Shown here one piece after another: positions 17,527 to 26,566 of a stretch of 64,000 nt of DNA. The translations under genes and the position numbers were made by a program. Numbering within the stretch: the first letter of the stretch is position 1; each line of letters opens with the position of its first letter. The notes under the pieces are model-generated. The model saw only the letters and a program-made list of their open reading frames with translations, had not been told where the DNA came from and did not search any database. Location of the stretch: contig NZ_CAJYOJ010000043.1 of assembly GCF_913776295.1 (NCBI RefSeq), positions 78,434-142,433 on the forward strand, written 5' to 3'. This DNA is from an uncultured Pedobacter sp. Lineage in GTDB: Bacteria; Bacteroidota; Bacteroidia; Sphingobacteriales; Sphingobacteriaceae.

Positions 17527-20223
17527 TTATTTATATAACTGATTAAATATCAGCTTAAAAGTGCCATGCGTTTGTGCCCTAAAGGTAATTTCGGGACCGA
17601 AAGCAAGCAATTTACCTTTCCCAACCCTGGCTTCGAAAGCGGTTATCCCATCTTGCAGGTAAGCCTGCCCCCAGGCCCAGCCGCTACGCAAAGGAGTGGC
17701 ATTTTCAAACCACATCAAAGGTTTGATTTTACCTGAAGCAATGGCATCGCCACTGAGTTTAAAAACAGGGCTGTTATCAAAATATATGTCTGCTTCTTTT
17801 TCCATCCCCCAATTCGTTGGCAAAGTAGTATCTATACGAACATTTAATACACTTCCGGGAATATAATATTTTTCGGCAGGCAATTTCTTTTCTTCACCAT
17901 TTATAATTTCGACCATCGCATTTCTTACGGGAAGATTTAAGTGATAAGCCAGGTTCGTACTGCTACCAATGGTTACAATATTGCCCCCTGCTTCTAAAAA
18001 TTTCTTTAATTCAGGAATAGATTTGTCTATGTTAATCCGGCCTAAACGGTTTCTGAATTCCTGTGGAACATCTTCTGCCCTTGGTCCGAAAGATCTGTTT
18101 CCAAAGCCTCCACCCTGAACAGAAGGTATAGCTCCACCCACAAAAACGATCACATCATATTTGGATTTTAAATTGCCGGCATCAATATCCTCCGGATAAA
18201 TTACCGTGGCATTATAGTGGTACTGTTCCATTAAAAAACGTACCCAACCGGATGCCATGGAGCCTCCATAAGTATCCCAGAGGGCAACTCTTGCCGGTGA
18301 GACTTTAACCTTGTTCTTAGGTGCTGCTGCACTTTTTATTTTGACATTGGCTTTTCCCAATATTGATTTTCCTGCTGAGGAAACATAGAAATCACCGTTT
18401 TCTACCGAACGGTAAACTTCAATTTTGTTTTTCAATAAATCGTTAACCACTGTATAAGAATCGTTTTGTGCAGCACTTAACACATAACCTGATCCATTTG
18501 GCAATTTATGCTTAGGTTTTAATAAGTTGCCATAAGGATTTTTCTCAAAAGGCCCCGAAAAATCATCCAGAATACGGTCGAATTTTACATCCATTAAATA
18601 AGCTAAAGTCCATCCGGCGGCATCATACGGCGGAATGGGTGCACCACCTTCATATTTAAAATCATTTGGATGATCCTGTGGCTCGAACATATCCAACACA
18701 TGTGGACGGAAAGCCTGATCGGTTTTAACCACATAACTTCCGGCAGGATAAGTTTTACCGGCAACCGTAAATGAAGCCGTGGCCTTTTGTACCAAAATAC
18801 CCGTTCTGATCAGTGCATTTAAAAATTTAATTGCGGTGTTAAAATCAGGCTGATCTGCCGAAAGAATATAACCCCGTGGATCACGGTTCGCAGGAGCTTT
18901 CATCACGGTATCAAAAGCTTTTATGCTCATCTGGCGTCGGGATCCAAAATCTGCATCACCTCCAGAAATTACTGCGCCCTTTTCGCCTTTTGCAGCACTG
19001 TTAATGGCTTCAATTTTCTTTGGAGAGAAAGACCACGTGTCTTTTTTACCTCTTTCAATTGAATTTCTACCCATCTGATAAATATTGTACAGTAACTCAT
19101 CGTGGTAACGCGTTGCGTAATCCAAAACGGCATAGTTTAACGATACGGAATAATCGATCGAGTTCTTAAAATACCATTTTCTTGGGGTGATGGGGTTTGG
19201 CGAATCGCCACTCGGCAGTAAACGCGATGGAACCAATGGAATTTCGGATGGAGTAGGATTGCCGATAATTTCGGTCAGCAGTCCAATCATATTATGAAAA
19301 TAGGTGGTCGTCCTCAATCCTCCGTTGTACCAGGTAGAATAAACAGATCCGCCACGTTGGGTATAGCCGGGCTTATTTTCTACGTTCATCCTGTTATGCA
19401 TCGCCGCGCCTACCGCATCCAAACTGGTTAAAATGGTTGGGTCGAATACATAATTAAAAGGATCCCGATAGGGTGGACCTGCTACAACTGTTCCCGCCGG
19501 ACCAGCCTGATGATGGTTATACATAATCTGCGGGATCCACTCTATAAAAAGCTGACGGCCGATATTCTGCGTTTCTTTAAGATTTAGCATAAAGAAATCG
19601 CGATTATTATCATGCCCTGCATACTTCTCGTAAAGCACAGGCAATCCTGATGTTGTTCTTTTCTTAGGATCTTTATTCCTCATGTACCAATTGCTGATCA
19701 ACTCCTGTCCGTCAGGATTGGCATGGGTAAATAAGATGATTACATGATCCAGGATACGTAAAGTTTCTGGATCGTTTCTGGAGGCAAATTCATAAATCGT
19801 CTGGATCAGCTGATGGGTACCAACCACCTCATTTGCATGCAGGCCACCATCTATCCACACTACTGCTTTACCTTCCTGTGCCAATGTTTTTGCCTGTTCG
19901 GGAGTAATTTCGGCATGGGCCAGCTGTTGTGAAATTTCTTTATAACGGTCTAATTTCTTCAGGTTTTCCGGCGAAGAAACAATCAGCATATATTGACTTC
20001 TACCTTCTTCGGTTTTACCGATATCCACTAGTTTAATCCGGTTAGAACTTGCAGCCAGTTTTTTAAAATAGTCTGCTGTTTGGGTGTAATTGGCTAACTG
20101 ATAATCGTCTCCGATATCAAAACCGAAATGAGATTTTGGCGTGGGTACCTCCTGCGCCGGCAATGCATAGCTGTTTACCATTAAAAAAGCAATGCAAAGC
20201 CCTTTAAAGTAGTTTTTGATCAT
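17527..20223 (-). CDS. Exported M14 family zinc carboxypeptidase-like protein
   Basis: An 898-residue protein with a signal peptide (start MIKNYFKGLCIAFLMVNSYALPAQ; ATG at 20223 chosen because the longer frame adds residues before the signal). The M14 domain (about 40-350) shows the HxxE zinc pair in GGLHANEVVGTHQ, then NPDGQELISNW, and a later His in YNHHQAGPAG. The C-terminal region (about 640-780) resembles a class I glutamine-amidotransferase-like fold (VIFVGGAIPSVQGGG). It is likely periplasmic or surface-exposed and may trim peptides or peptidoglycan. This large two-domain form is common in Bacteroidota. It is a single-gene unit. Confidence 0.88.
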   Translation of the reverse strand: MIKNYFKGLCIAFLMVNSYALPAQEVPTPKSHFGFDIGDDYQLANYTQTADYFKKLAASSNRIKLVDIGKTEEGRSQYMLIVSSPENLKKLDRYKEISQQLAHAEITPEQAKTLAQEGKAVVWIDGGLHANEVVGTHQLIQTIYEFASRNDPETLRILDHVIILFTHANPDGQELISNWYMRNKDPKKRTTSGLPVLYEKYAGHDNNRDFFMLNLKETQNIGRQLFIEWIPQIMYNHHQAGPAGTVVAGPPYRDPFNYVFDPTILTSLDAVGAAMHNRMNVENKPGYTQRGGSVYSTWYNGGLRTTTYFHNMIGLLTEIIGNPTPSEIPLVPSRLLPSGDSPNPITPRKWYFKNSIDYSVSLNYAVLDYATRYHDELLYNIYQMGRNSIERGKKDTWSFSPKKIEAINSAAKGEKGAVISGGDADFGSRRQMSIKAFDTVMKAPANRDPRGYILSADQPDFNTAIKFLNALIRTGILVQKATASFTVAGKTYPAGSYVVKTDQAFRPHVLDMFEPQDHPNDFKYEGGAPIPPYDAAGWTLAYLMDVKFDRILDDFSGPFEKNPYGNLLKPKHKLPNGSGYVLSAAQNDSYTVVNDLLKNKIEVYRSVENGDFYVSSAGKSILGKANVKIKSAAAPKNKVKVSPARVALWDTYGGSMASGWVRFLMEQYHYNATVIYPEDIDAGNLKSKYDVIVFVGGAIPSVQGGGFGNRSFGPRAEDVPQEFRNRLGRINIDKSIPELKKFLEAGGNIVTIGSSTNLAYHLNLPVRNAMVEIINGEEKKLPAEKYYIPGSVLNVRIDTTLPTNWGMEKEADIYFDNSPVFKLSGDAIASGKIKPLMWFENATPLRSGWAWGQAYLQDGITAFEARVGKGKLLAFGPEITFRAQTHGTFKLIFNQLYK

Positions 20224-20452
20224 AAATAAGGATTTAAGTTTGGGTAGCCAAATATAATAGAGAATGGGCATCATAAACCGCTTGCTGTAAATTTGTTACA
20301 AGTGATAATATGTTCTGAGCATAATATGTTAAACATCGCAAAAAACCATACTGTCTGCATATATCCATGGCTAAAAAAATTAAATACCATGAATTGAAAG
20401 CAGTCGAAATCCACTGCTTAAGAAAATACCTTAATCTTTAAATCCTAATCCA

Positions 20453-20460
20453 TACATTTG
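20453..20460 (+). promoter_or_regulatory. Candidate -7 box (TACATTTG) of the metE transcript
   Basis: Fits TAnnTTTG and lies 30-40 bases upstream of the riboswitch. No good TTTG box is seen 19-21 bases further upstream, so it is only a candidate. Confidence 0.4.
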
Positions 20461-20492
20461 TGCTGATGTAAGTTCTTAACTTTATTTTTCAT

Positions 20493-20690
20493 CAACCGAT
20501 ACAGGTTCCCGGAATTACATCCGGGATTAATAGGGAATCGTGTGCAAATCACGAGCTGTCGCGCAACTGTAAATTCTGTTTTTTAGCAAAAAGACAACGG
20601 TCTTATCATTTATGCCACTGTGCCTTTAACAGCATGGGAAGGCGATAGGATCGGGAATAAGTCAGGAGACCTGCCTATATTGAATTGACG
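20493..20690 (+). ncRNA. Cobalamin riboswitch
   Basis: All hallmark segments of the B12 aptamer are present in order: GGTTCC (20504), GGGAATCGTGTGCAAATCACG, AGCTGTCGCGCAACTGTAA, GCCACTGTGCC, GCATGGGAAGGCG, and AAGTCAGGAGACCTGCC. It lies about 200 bases upstream of metE, the cobalamin-independent methionine synthase gene, a known target of this riboswitch. Binding of adenosyl- or methylcobalamin should lower metE expression. The 3' CCTGCC (20670-20675) can also pair with GGCAGG at 20786-20791, a possible switching helix, but that is inference. Confidence 0.95.
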
Positions 20691-20889
20691 GTGCTTTCGC
20701 GTTATAAAGTAATTGGTCAGGTCTGATTGTACACCATAAAAATCAAAATTTTATAGGCTTGCTTTAAGCTTCTTGCTGATAAGTGGGCAGGCTGTGCTTT
20801 AACCTTTCCTTTAATTTTTAATAAAAGAGTATTATAAAATATTGCTTTGGGAGCTTTTAAACGATTTATTTACTTAATCTTTAAGAGAG

Positions 20890-23223
20890 ATGCTAACGCA
20901 AAATCTAGGCTATCCGCGAATAGGTAGTCAAAGGGAATTAAAGAAAATCTGCGAAAATTATTGGGCAGATAAAACTGGGTACAAAAATGTACTGCAGGTG
21001 GGCAAAAACATTCGCCACGAAAATTGGAAACTTCAAAAAGAAACCGGTATTGATGTGATTCCATCAAACGATTTTTCTTTTTATGATCATGTCCTCGATC
21101 ATTCCTTAACCTTTGGGGCGATACCCAAAAGATACAACGAGGTGATACTGAAAAAAGGAAATGAGGAACTTGATCTTTATTTCGCCATGGCCAGGGGCTA
21201 CCAAAAAGAAGGACTGGACGTGGTCGCAATGGAAATGACCAAATGGTTCGATACCAATTACCACTACATTGTGCCCGAATTTTACAAAAACCAACCTTTT
21301 AAACTTTTCTCTACCAAAATTATCGATGAGTTTTATGAGGCAAAGCAATTAGGAATTGATACTAAACCTGTACTAATTGGTCCGGTTTCCTATCTTTTGT
21401 TGGGTAAGGAAAAAGAAGCCGGTTTCGAAAAAATAGACCTGATTAAAAACCTCCTTCCGGTTTATATAGAGATTTTATCTCGCTTAGACGCGCTGGATGT
21501 AAAGTATGTCCAGTTTGATGAGCCATTTTTAACTTTGGATCTTACTGATAAAGATAAAAAAGCTTATGAATATGCCTACAAAGAAATCAGGAAAGCTTTT
21601 CCAAGGTTAAAAATTGTTTTAGCTACTTATTTTGAAGGACTAGGCAATAACCTGGCGTTAACGACCTCCTTACCTGTAAATGTTTTACATATCGACCTGG
21701 TACGCGCAGAAGATCAGTTAAATGATGTTTTAGCTTCTTTGAAGGAAGAAACCATCCTTTCATTAGGCTTAGTAGATGGAAGAAACATCTGGAAAAATGA
21801 TTTCGAGAAATCTCTTTCGATCATCAATCAGGTTTTAGAAAGAAGAGGCCATGATAAAGTGTGGATTGCTCCATCCTGTTCATTGATTCATTCGCCGGTT
21901 GATCTGGATAATGAAACCGACGAAAACAATTTATCGGCAGAAATTAAACAATGGCTGGCCTATGCAAAGCAAAAAATTGCAGAACTAGCCACCTTAAAAA
22001 AACTGATCACCAACGAAAGCCCTGCATCTACCCTGCAAAAATTCGAAGAAAACAAAATTGCAGTTGCCAACCGTAAAGTTTCTAAAATCATCCATAATCC
22101 TGCAATTAAACAAAGGGTTTTGACCTTAAAAGAACAGGATGCAGAACGTTTGAACCCATTTTCGAGCAGAAAAATCAAGCAACAGAAACTTAATCTGCCC
22201 ATTTATGCCACTACCACCATCGGATCGTTTCCCCAAACCACAGAGGTAAGAAGCTGGAGGGCAAAACTGAAAAATGGCATGTTCACTGTTGAGGAATATG
22301 ATGATCTCATTGCAAAAGAAACTGAAAAAGCAGTAAAATGGCAGGAAGAAATCGATCTGGATGTTTTGGTTCACGGTGAGTTTGAACGCAATGATATGGT
22401 TGAATATTTTGGTGAGCAATTAGACGGTTTTGCTTTCTCAAAAAATGGCTGGGTACAGAGTTATGGATCACGCTGTGTAAAACCACCAATTATTTTTGGT
22501 GATGTTTCGCGCCCGAAACCCATGACGGTAAAGTGGACAGCCTACGCGCAGTCGCTTACCTCGAAATATATGAAAGGCATGTTGACAGGTCCGGTAACCA
22601 TTTTACAGTGGTCGTTCGTAAGAAATGACCAGCCACGATCAGAAACTTGTACACAGATTGCCCTGGCTATCCGCGACGAGGTATGCGACCTGGAAAATGC
22701 AGGGATTAAAATCATTCAGATTGATGAGCCAGCCATTAGAGAAGGTCTGCCTTTGCGTAAGGCTGATTGGCAAGGCTACCTGAACTGGGCAGTAAAAGCC
22801 TTTAAAATTTCCGCGAGTGGCGTGAAAGATGATACACAGATCCACACCCATATGTGCTATTCGGAATTTAACGATATCATCCAAAACATTGCCGATATGG
22901 ACGCAGATGTAATCACCATCGAAACCTCACGTTCGCAGATGGAATTATTAGATGCATTTGCCGATTTTAAATATCCAAATGAGATTGGGCCGGGCGTTTA
23001 TGATATTCACTCTCCGAGGGTTCCAAAACGTGAAGAAATGGTTCAGTTACTCAACAAAGCTAAAGCAGTTATTCCTTCGAAACAGTTGTGGGTAAACCCG
23101 GATTGTGGCTTAAAAACCCGGGGATGGGAAGAAACCAAAAAAGCACTGATAGAAATGGTTGAAGCCGCGAAGGAGATGCGCAAAACTGAAGAAGTTCTTC
23201 CGGAAGATGTTCAGGTGAATTAG
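20890..23223 (+). CDS. metE: Cobalamin-independent methionine synthase MetE
   Basis: A 777-residue enzyme that transfers a methyl group from 5-methyltetrahydropteroyl-triglutamate to homocysteine. It has the usual two barrels; the N-terminal GYPRIGSQRELKK and the C-terminal catalytic barrel are intact. Zinc ligands are visible at His654 and Cys656 (HTHMCYSEF) and Cys739 (NPDCGLKTRGW). Substrate motifs TTIGSFPQT and HGEFERNDMVEYFGEQLDG are present. Expression should be controlled by the upstream cobalamin riboswitch. This implies the organism can obtain B12 and probably has a B12-dependent MetH elsewhere. Confidence 0.98.
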   Translation: MLTQNLGYPRIGSQRELKKICENYWADKTGYKNVLQVGKNIRHENWKLQKETGIDVIPSNDFSFYDHVLDHSLTFGAIPKRYNEVILKKGNEELDLYFAMARGYQKEGLDVVAMEMTKWFDTNYHYIVPEFYKNQPFKLFSTKIIDEFYEAKQLGIDTKPVLIGPVSYLLLGKEKEAGFEKIDLIKNLLPVYIEILSRLDALDVKYVQFDEPFLTLDLTDKDKKAYEYAYKEIRKAFPRLKIVLATYFEGLGNNLALTTSLPVNVLHIDLVRAEDQLNDVLASLKEETILSLGLVDGRNIWKNDFEKSLSIINQVLERRGHDKVWIAPSCSLIHSPVDLDNETDENNLSAEIKQWLAYAKQKIAELATLKKLITNESPASTLQKFEENKIAVANRKVSKIIHNPAIKQRVLTLKEQDAERLNPFSSRKIKQQKLNLPIYATTTIGSFPQTTEVRSWRAKLKNGMFTVEEYDDLIAKETEKAVKWQEEIDLDVLVHGEFERNDMVEYFGEQLDGFAFSKNGWVQSYGSRCVKPPIIFGDVSRPKPMTVKWTAYAQSLTSKYMKGMLTGPVTILQWSFVRNDQPRSETCTQIALAIRDEVCDLENAGIKIIQIDEPAIREGLPLRKADWQGYLNWAVKAFKISASGVKDDTQIHTHMCYSEFNDIIQNIADMDADVITIETSRSQMELLDAFADFKYPNEIGPGVYDIHSPRVPKREEMVQLLNKAKAVIPSKQLWVNPDCGLKTRGWEETKKALIEMVEAAKEMRKTEEVLPEDVQVN

Positions 23224-23233
23224 TCTTATTTAC

Positions 23234-23315
23234 TCATTGTCAGTCTGAGCCTGTCGAAGACCCTTAACCTTCAATAACTGAAGTAAACTGTATTGCGAAA
23301 TGCTCAGGATGACAT
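23234..23315. repeat. Intergenic interspersed repeat, CAGTCTGAGC...GCTCAGGATGACA type
   Basis: Starts TTGTCAGTCTGAGCCTGTCGAAGACCC and ends GAAATGCTCAGGATGACATT. The ends are imperfect inverted repeats of the same general kind as at 35524-35609. It lies between metE and the thioesterase gene. Confidence 0.55.
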
Positions 23316-23334
23316 TTTTTCATCCTGATCTCAA

Positions 23335-23375
23335 CTTTGACAACTTTCTGATCGGAAAGTTGTCAAAGATTTTTA
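23335..23375 (+). terminator. Strong hairpin terminator between metE and the thioesterase gene
   Basis: A perfect 14-bp stem (CTTTGACAACTTTC / GAAAGTTGTCAAAG) with a 6-base loop and ATTTTT after it. It lies about 110 bases past metE and 20 bases before the next ATG, so the thioesterase gene may be expressed mainly by read-through or from a promoter beside the hairpin. Confidence 0.75.
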
Positions 23376-23394
23376 CTCACCCTATATTTACCCC

Positions 23395-23781
23395 ATGACC
23401 TTAGCAGAAAGAATAGAAAACTCAAAAACCAGTATCTTTAAAGCCGTTTTCCCCAATACAACCAATCATTATGATACGCTTTTTGGCGGCACAGCGATGC
23501 ATTTGATGGACGAAGTTGCTTTTATTACCGCAACCCGCTTTAGCCGCCAGATTATGGTGACGGTAAGCAGTGACAGGATCGATTTTAAAAAACCGATTCC
23601 TGCAGGTACCATTGTAGAGCTTATTGGCAAGGTAAACCACGTGGGTAATACCAGCTTAAAAGTTAACGTGGAAATTTATATTGAGCAGATGTATGCCGAA
23701 GGAAGAGAACTGGCCGTACATGGCGACTTTACTTTTGTTGCCATCGATGAAAACAAAAAGCCCGTTCAGGTAATCAAATAA
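23395..23781 (+). CDS. Acyl-CoA thioesterase (hotdog fold, YciA-like)
   Basis: A 128-residue single hotdog domain that should hydrolyse acyl-CoA thioesters. Family motifs are PNTTNHYDTLFGGTAMHLMDEVAFITATRFS, with the catalytic Asp in the HLMDEVA helix, then VSSDRIDFKKPIPAGTIVELIGKV. Length is typical. No neighbouring fatty acid genes. The chain-length preference cannot be read from sequence. Confidence 0.88.
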   Translation: MTLAERIENSKTSIFKAVFPNTTNHYDTLFGGTAMHLMDEVAFITATRFSRQIMVTVSSDRIDFKKPIPAGTIVELIGKVNHVGNTSLKVNVEIYIEQMYAEGRELAVHGDFTFVAIDENKKPVQVIK

Positions 23782-23842
23782 TCTTATAAAATTTTGCTAA
23801 AGTGATATAAAAAAGATCAGGTTTATATCTTTAGATTTGAAC

Positions 23843-24505
23843 ATGGAGCATTCGGAAGAAGAGTTAAAAAATATTACGAGCCAATTGGGCTGTCCTGAAG
23901 GCGAACATGGTATTAAAACAGGGGAGATGATGCATGCGAGCAACATCGGAATGACTACTTCTGCAATTGATGCATTAGATCTCCAAAACAATCAAACTGT
24001 TTTAGAAATCGGCCATGGCAACGGCGGGCACATCGCTCAACTCTTATCACAAGCCGAAAACCTCAACTATTTTGGTGCCGATATTTCCGCTACCATTATT
24101 GCCGAGGCTGAAAAGATTAATCAGGATTTAATTCCAGAAGGAAAAGTTCATTTTAAACTAACAGATGGAATTACATTGCCCTTTGATGAAAATCGGTTCG
24201 ATAAAATTTTTACCGTCAATACGATATACTTTTGGAAAAATCCAGGCGAATATCTCGCCGAAATTAAAAGGACCTTAAAACTTAACGGCAATTTGGTAAT
24301 CTGTTTTGCCGACAAAACCTTTATGCAAAATCTTCCTTTTACGAACTATGGTTTTAAACTTTACGACGGAGAAGAGGTAAAAGAACTATTAAAAAACTCA
24401 GGATTTACAGTTGAAAATATTCGAAGTAAAACCGAACAGATCAAAAGCAAAACAGGCGAACAGGTAGAACGGAAATTTCATGTTGTGGTTGCTTCCATTA
24501 AATAA
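23843..24505 (+). CDS. Class I SAM-dependent methyltransferase
   Basis: A 220-residue methyltransferase. The SAM-binding motif I is VLEIGHGNGGHIAQLL, followed by the acidic YFGADIS strand and FDKIFTVNTIYFW (motifs II and III), with a C-terminal beta hairpin region. This is the Methyltransf_11 type; the substrate is unknown. I chose the ATG at 23843; the longer frame begins with a TTG. A TAGATTTG box (23832-23839) sits 3 bases before the ATG and, if used, would give a leaderless message. Confidence 0.82.
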   Translation: MEHSEEELKNITSQLGCPEGEHGIKTGEMMHASNIGMTTSAIDALDLQNNQTVLEIGHGNGGHIAQLLSQAENLNYFGADISATIIAEAEKINQDLIPEGKVHFKLTDGITLPFDENRFDKIFTVNTIYFWKNPGEYLAEIKRTLKLNGNLVICFADKTFMQNLPFTNYGFKLYDGEEVKELLKNSGFTVENIRSKTEQIKSKTGEQVERKFHVVVASIK

Positions 24506-24518
24506 ACCAATAGAAAGT

Positions 24519-24546
24519 CATCGTCCTCGTTTGCAACGAGGATGAT
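24519..24546. repeat. Small intergenic hairpin (CATCGTCCTCGTTTGCAACGAGGATGAT type)
   Basis: A near-perfect stem with CCTCGTTTGCAACGAGG at its core between convergent genes. A related CGTTT..AAACG hairpin occurs at 63807-63830. It may act as a bidirectional terminator, although the T-runs are poor. Confidence 0.5.
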
Positions 24547-24556
24547 AGATAAATAT

Positions 24557-25366
24557 TTAATACAAAATCAGATATAAATAGGCATAAACCACAGGAGCGG
24601 CCAGTAACAATCCATCAAAACGATCTAATAAACCACCATGCCCTGGTAGTAAACCTCCACTGTCTTTAGTATCCAAACTGCGTTTGAGCATCGATTCTAC
24701 CAGGTCGCCCAGCGTACCAAAGCTTGCAATTAATATGGCCATGCCAACCCAAACCCATGCCGGGCTTTCAGTAAATAAAAAAGATAAACCAAATGCGACC
24801 AATATACTGGTGAACATCCCTCCGAAAAAACCTTCCCAGCTTTTCTTTGGTGAATGACGTTCGAACAATTTTCGCTTACCGTATTTTACGCCAAAAAGAT
24901 AGGCACCGGTATCATTCGCCCAGAGCATTAACAGAAATGCCAGCGGTAAATGAAAATTATATTCATTCCAGTTTTTTAAAAAGCCGAGGGCGTGGAAAAA
25001 ACAGAACGGAATGGTTACATAAACAAAGCCAACAAATGTATAGGAGATATTGGCAAAAGGTATTTTGTTTTTTTTATACAACTCGGTAATAAAAACCGAG
25101 AAAATTAGCGGGATACAAAGCAACAGATACTTGACATCATATTCCAAGTAATGTAAGCCTGCAGCCATTAGAAAGATTAAAAACCCTGCCACCAGACCAA
25201 TATTCCGATGCGGCCTGATGCCGGCATTTTTAATCAGCTTATAAAATTCGAATAAGGATAAAACACTCAGAATAAGATAGAAAATTGTAAATGCATAACT
25301 CCCCAAAAAGATAGAGCCAAGCATGACGATGGTAAAAAAGAAAGCGGTTATTGCCCTGGTTTTCAT
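24557..25366 (-). CDS. cdsA: Phosphatidate cytidylyltransferase
   Basis: A 269-residue integral membrane enzyme that makes CDP-diacylglycerol from phosphatidate and CTP for phospholipid synthesis. About seven to eight hydrophobic helices. The C-terminal CDS signature is intact: GTLGDLVESMLKRSLDTKDSGGLLPGHGGLLDRFDGLLLAAP. It is third in a minus-strand group after the CPBP protease and DUF2007 genes, 43 bases from the latter. In many Bacteroidota it sits directly behind ftsH and the LUD gene, which here are 20 kb away. Confidence 0.95.
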   Translation of the reverse strand: MKTRAITAFFFTIVMLGSIFLGSYAFTIFYLILSVLSLFEFYKLIKNAGIRPHRNIGLVAGFLIFLMAAGLHYLEYDVKYLLLCIPLIFSVFITELYKKNKIPFANISYTFVGFVYVTIPFCFFHALGFLKNWNEYNFHLPLAFLLMLWANDTGAYLFGVKYGKRKLFERHSPKKSWEGFFGGMFTSILVAFGLSFLFTESPAWVWVGMAILIASFGTLGDLVESMLKRSLDTKDSGGLLPGHGGLLDRFDGLLLAAPVVYAYLYLILY

Positions 25367-25409
25367 TTAAGGTAAGAGGTAAAAGGTGTAAGGTTTAAGG
25401 TCATGATCA

Positions 25410-25616
25410 CTATTCAATTTCGTTCTCAACGATGTATTCTATGGCTTTATTGAAATCTAACTTACTCACCAAAACATTTATTTCGCCAATATTATATGCA
25501 GAGAGTTGTTTGTTGATCGTTACTGCCGGGATACCAGCTTCTGTTAACCCCTGCTTTAACACTTCTGCCGCAAAGGCATTGCTGGTGGTGTATACTTTAA
25601 CCCAATTTTCGCTCAC
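25410..25616 (-). CDS. DUF2007 putative signal-transducing protein
   Basis: A 68-residue protein beginning MSENWVKVYTTSNAFAAEVLKQGLTEAGI, the usual DUF2007 opening, with a ferredoxin-like beta-alpha-beta pattern (PAVTINKQLSAYNIGEINVLVSKLDFNKAIEYI). The start codon is GTG and no better ATG is available. It overlaps the end of the upstream CPBP gene by 20 bases, showing tight coupling. The family is called signal-transducing on thin evidence; the actual role is unknown. Confidence 0.82.
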   Translation of the reverse strand: MSENWVKVYTTSNAFAAEVLKQGLTEAGIPAVTINKQLSAYNIGEINVLVSKLDFNKAIEYIVENEIE

Positions 25617-26523
25617 TTGATGCGCTATCTTTAAAAAATTTAAACAAAGCTATGGTAATTATTGCACTAATTAAATAGCCATACCAAGGAAAACCGATCG
25701 GTTCATCAGCTTTATCAAGTGGCATATGGTGTTTTTGCATATAAAAAGCCGCACAAACCGCGTAGGCATTATTCAAAAAGTGCGCAAACATAGCATACCA
25801 GATACTGCCACTAAAGTAATACAGATAGCCAAAACCGGCTCCCAGTAACAACCTAGGTACAAAACCATAAAATTGGACATGGATGGTACTAAAAATGATG
25901 GCCGAAAGCCAGATCGCCAGGTGCGGATTTCCAAAGGCGCGTGCCAATGAACGCTGTACACCACCTCTGAACATCAACTCTTCACCAATGGCAGGTAAAA
26001 TTGCAATCATGACCAGATTGACCACAAAATCGAAATTGCTGCGTACCGTGATCAGTTGAATGGTCATTTTTGCTGCCAGTTCTTCTTTTTCCTTCATCCA
26101 CGCCTCAATTCCTTTCAAAAAGTTGGGCAAAGCCATTTTTTGATTCCAGATTACTGTCCACTCCATAAACGGCATACTCACGATCATAATCACGACCACC
26201 AGCAAAAGCAGTGAAATCTTGGGTTGTTTAAAGTTATAAAACCTTGTTATTTTTATTCTTTCTGTTAAAGCGAGGGCAAGTGATGGTAAAATAAATGTAC
26301 CTATTGAACTTAAGATCTGTATAACCTTAAAACCAGAAACATACCTGGCATTACCTGATAAGAGTAGGTCAAAATTACTCACTAAACCCATTCCATACAT
26401 GGCCATACAGATTACGAGTCCGATGATACCGAATACAAAGGCCCCCGCAACTGCGTAAAATAAAAGTAAAAGTAATTGCAAGAAAGGATTGATTTCCTCG
26501 TGTTTAGGTGTTACAAAATTCAT
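25597..26523 (-). CDS. CPBP family intramembrane metalloprotease
   Basis: A 308-residue membrane protein with about eight hydrophobic helices. The Abi/CPBP motifs are present: EELMFRGGVQRSL (EExxxR, near residue 180), the FSTIHVQFYG histidine segment, and FAHFLNNAYAV. Eukaryotic relatives process CAAX proteins; bacterial members are thought to be intramembrane proteases, some involved in self-immunity. It leads the operon CPBP-DUF2007-cdsA, overlapping DUF2007 by 20 bases. Substrate unknown. Confidence 0.87.
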   Translation of the reverse strand: MNFVTPKHEEINPFLQLLLLLFYAVAGAFVFGIIGLVICMAMYGMGLVSNFDLLLSGNARYVSGFKVIQILSSIGTFILPSLALALTERIKITRFYNFKQPKISLLLLVVVIMIVSMPFMEWTVIWNQKMALPNFLKGIEAWMKEKEELAAKMTIQLITVRSNFDFVVNLVMIAILPAIGEELMFRGGVQRSLARAFGNPHLAIWLSAIIFSTIHVQFYGFVPRLLLGAGFGYLYYFSGSIWYAMFAHFLNNAYAVCAAFYMQKHHMPLDKADEPIGFPWYGYLISAIITIALFKFFKDSASSERKLG

Positions 26524-26529
26524 TATTTG

Positions 26530-26537
26530 TACCTTTG
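26530..26537 (+). promoter_or_regulatory. Candidate -7 box (TACCTTTG) of dusB-apaG
   Basis: Matches TAnnTTTG and lies 30 bases before the dusB ATG, in the divergent gap with the CPBP gene. The best -33 candidate (GTTTA) has a 23-base spacer, so support is partial. Confidence 0.4.
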
Positions 26538-26566
26538 TATGTTTTATTAATCGTTGAAGATAGAAA

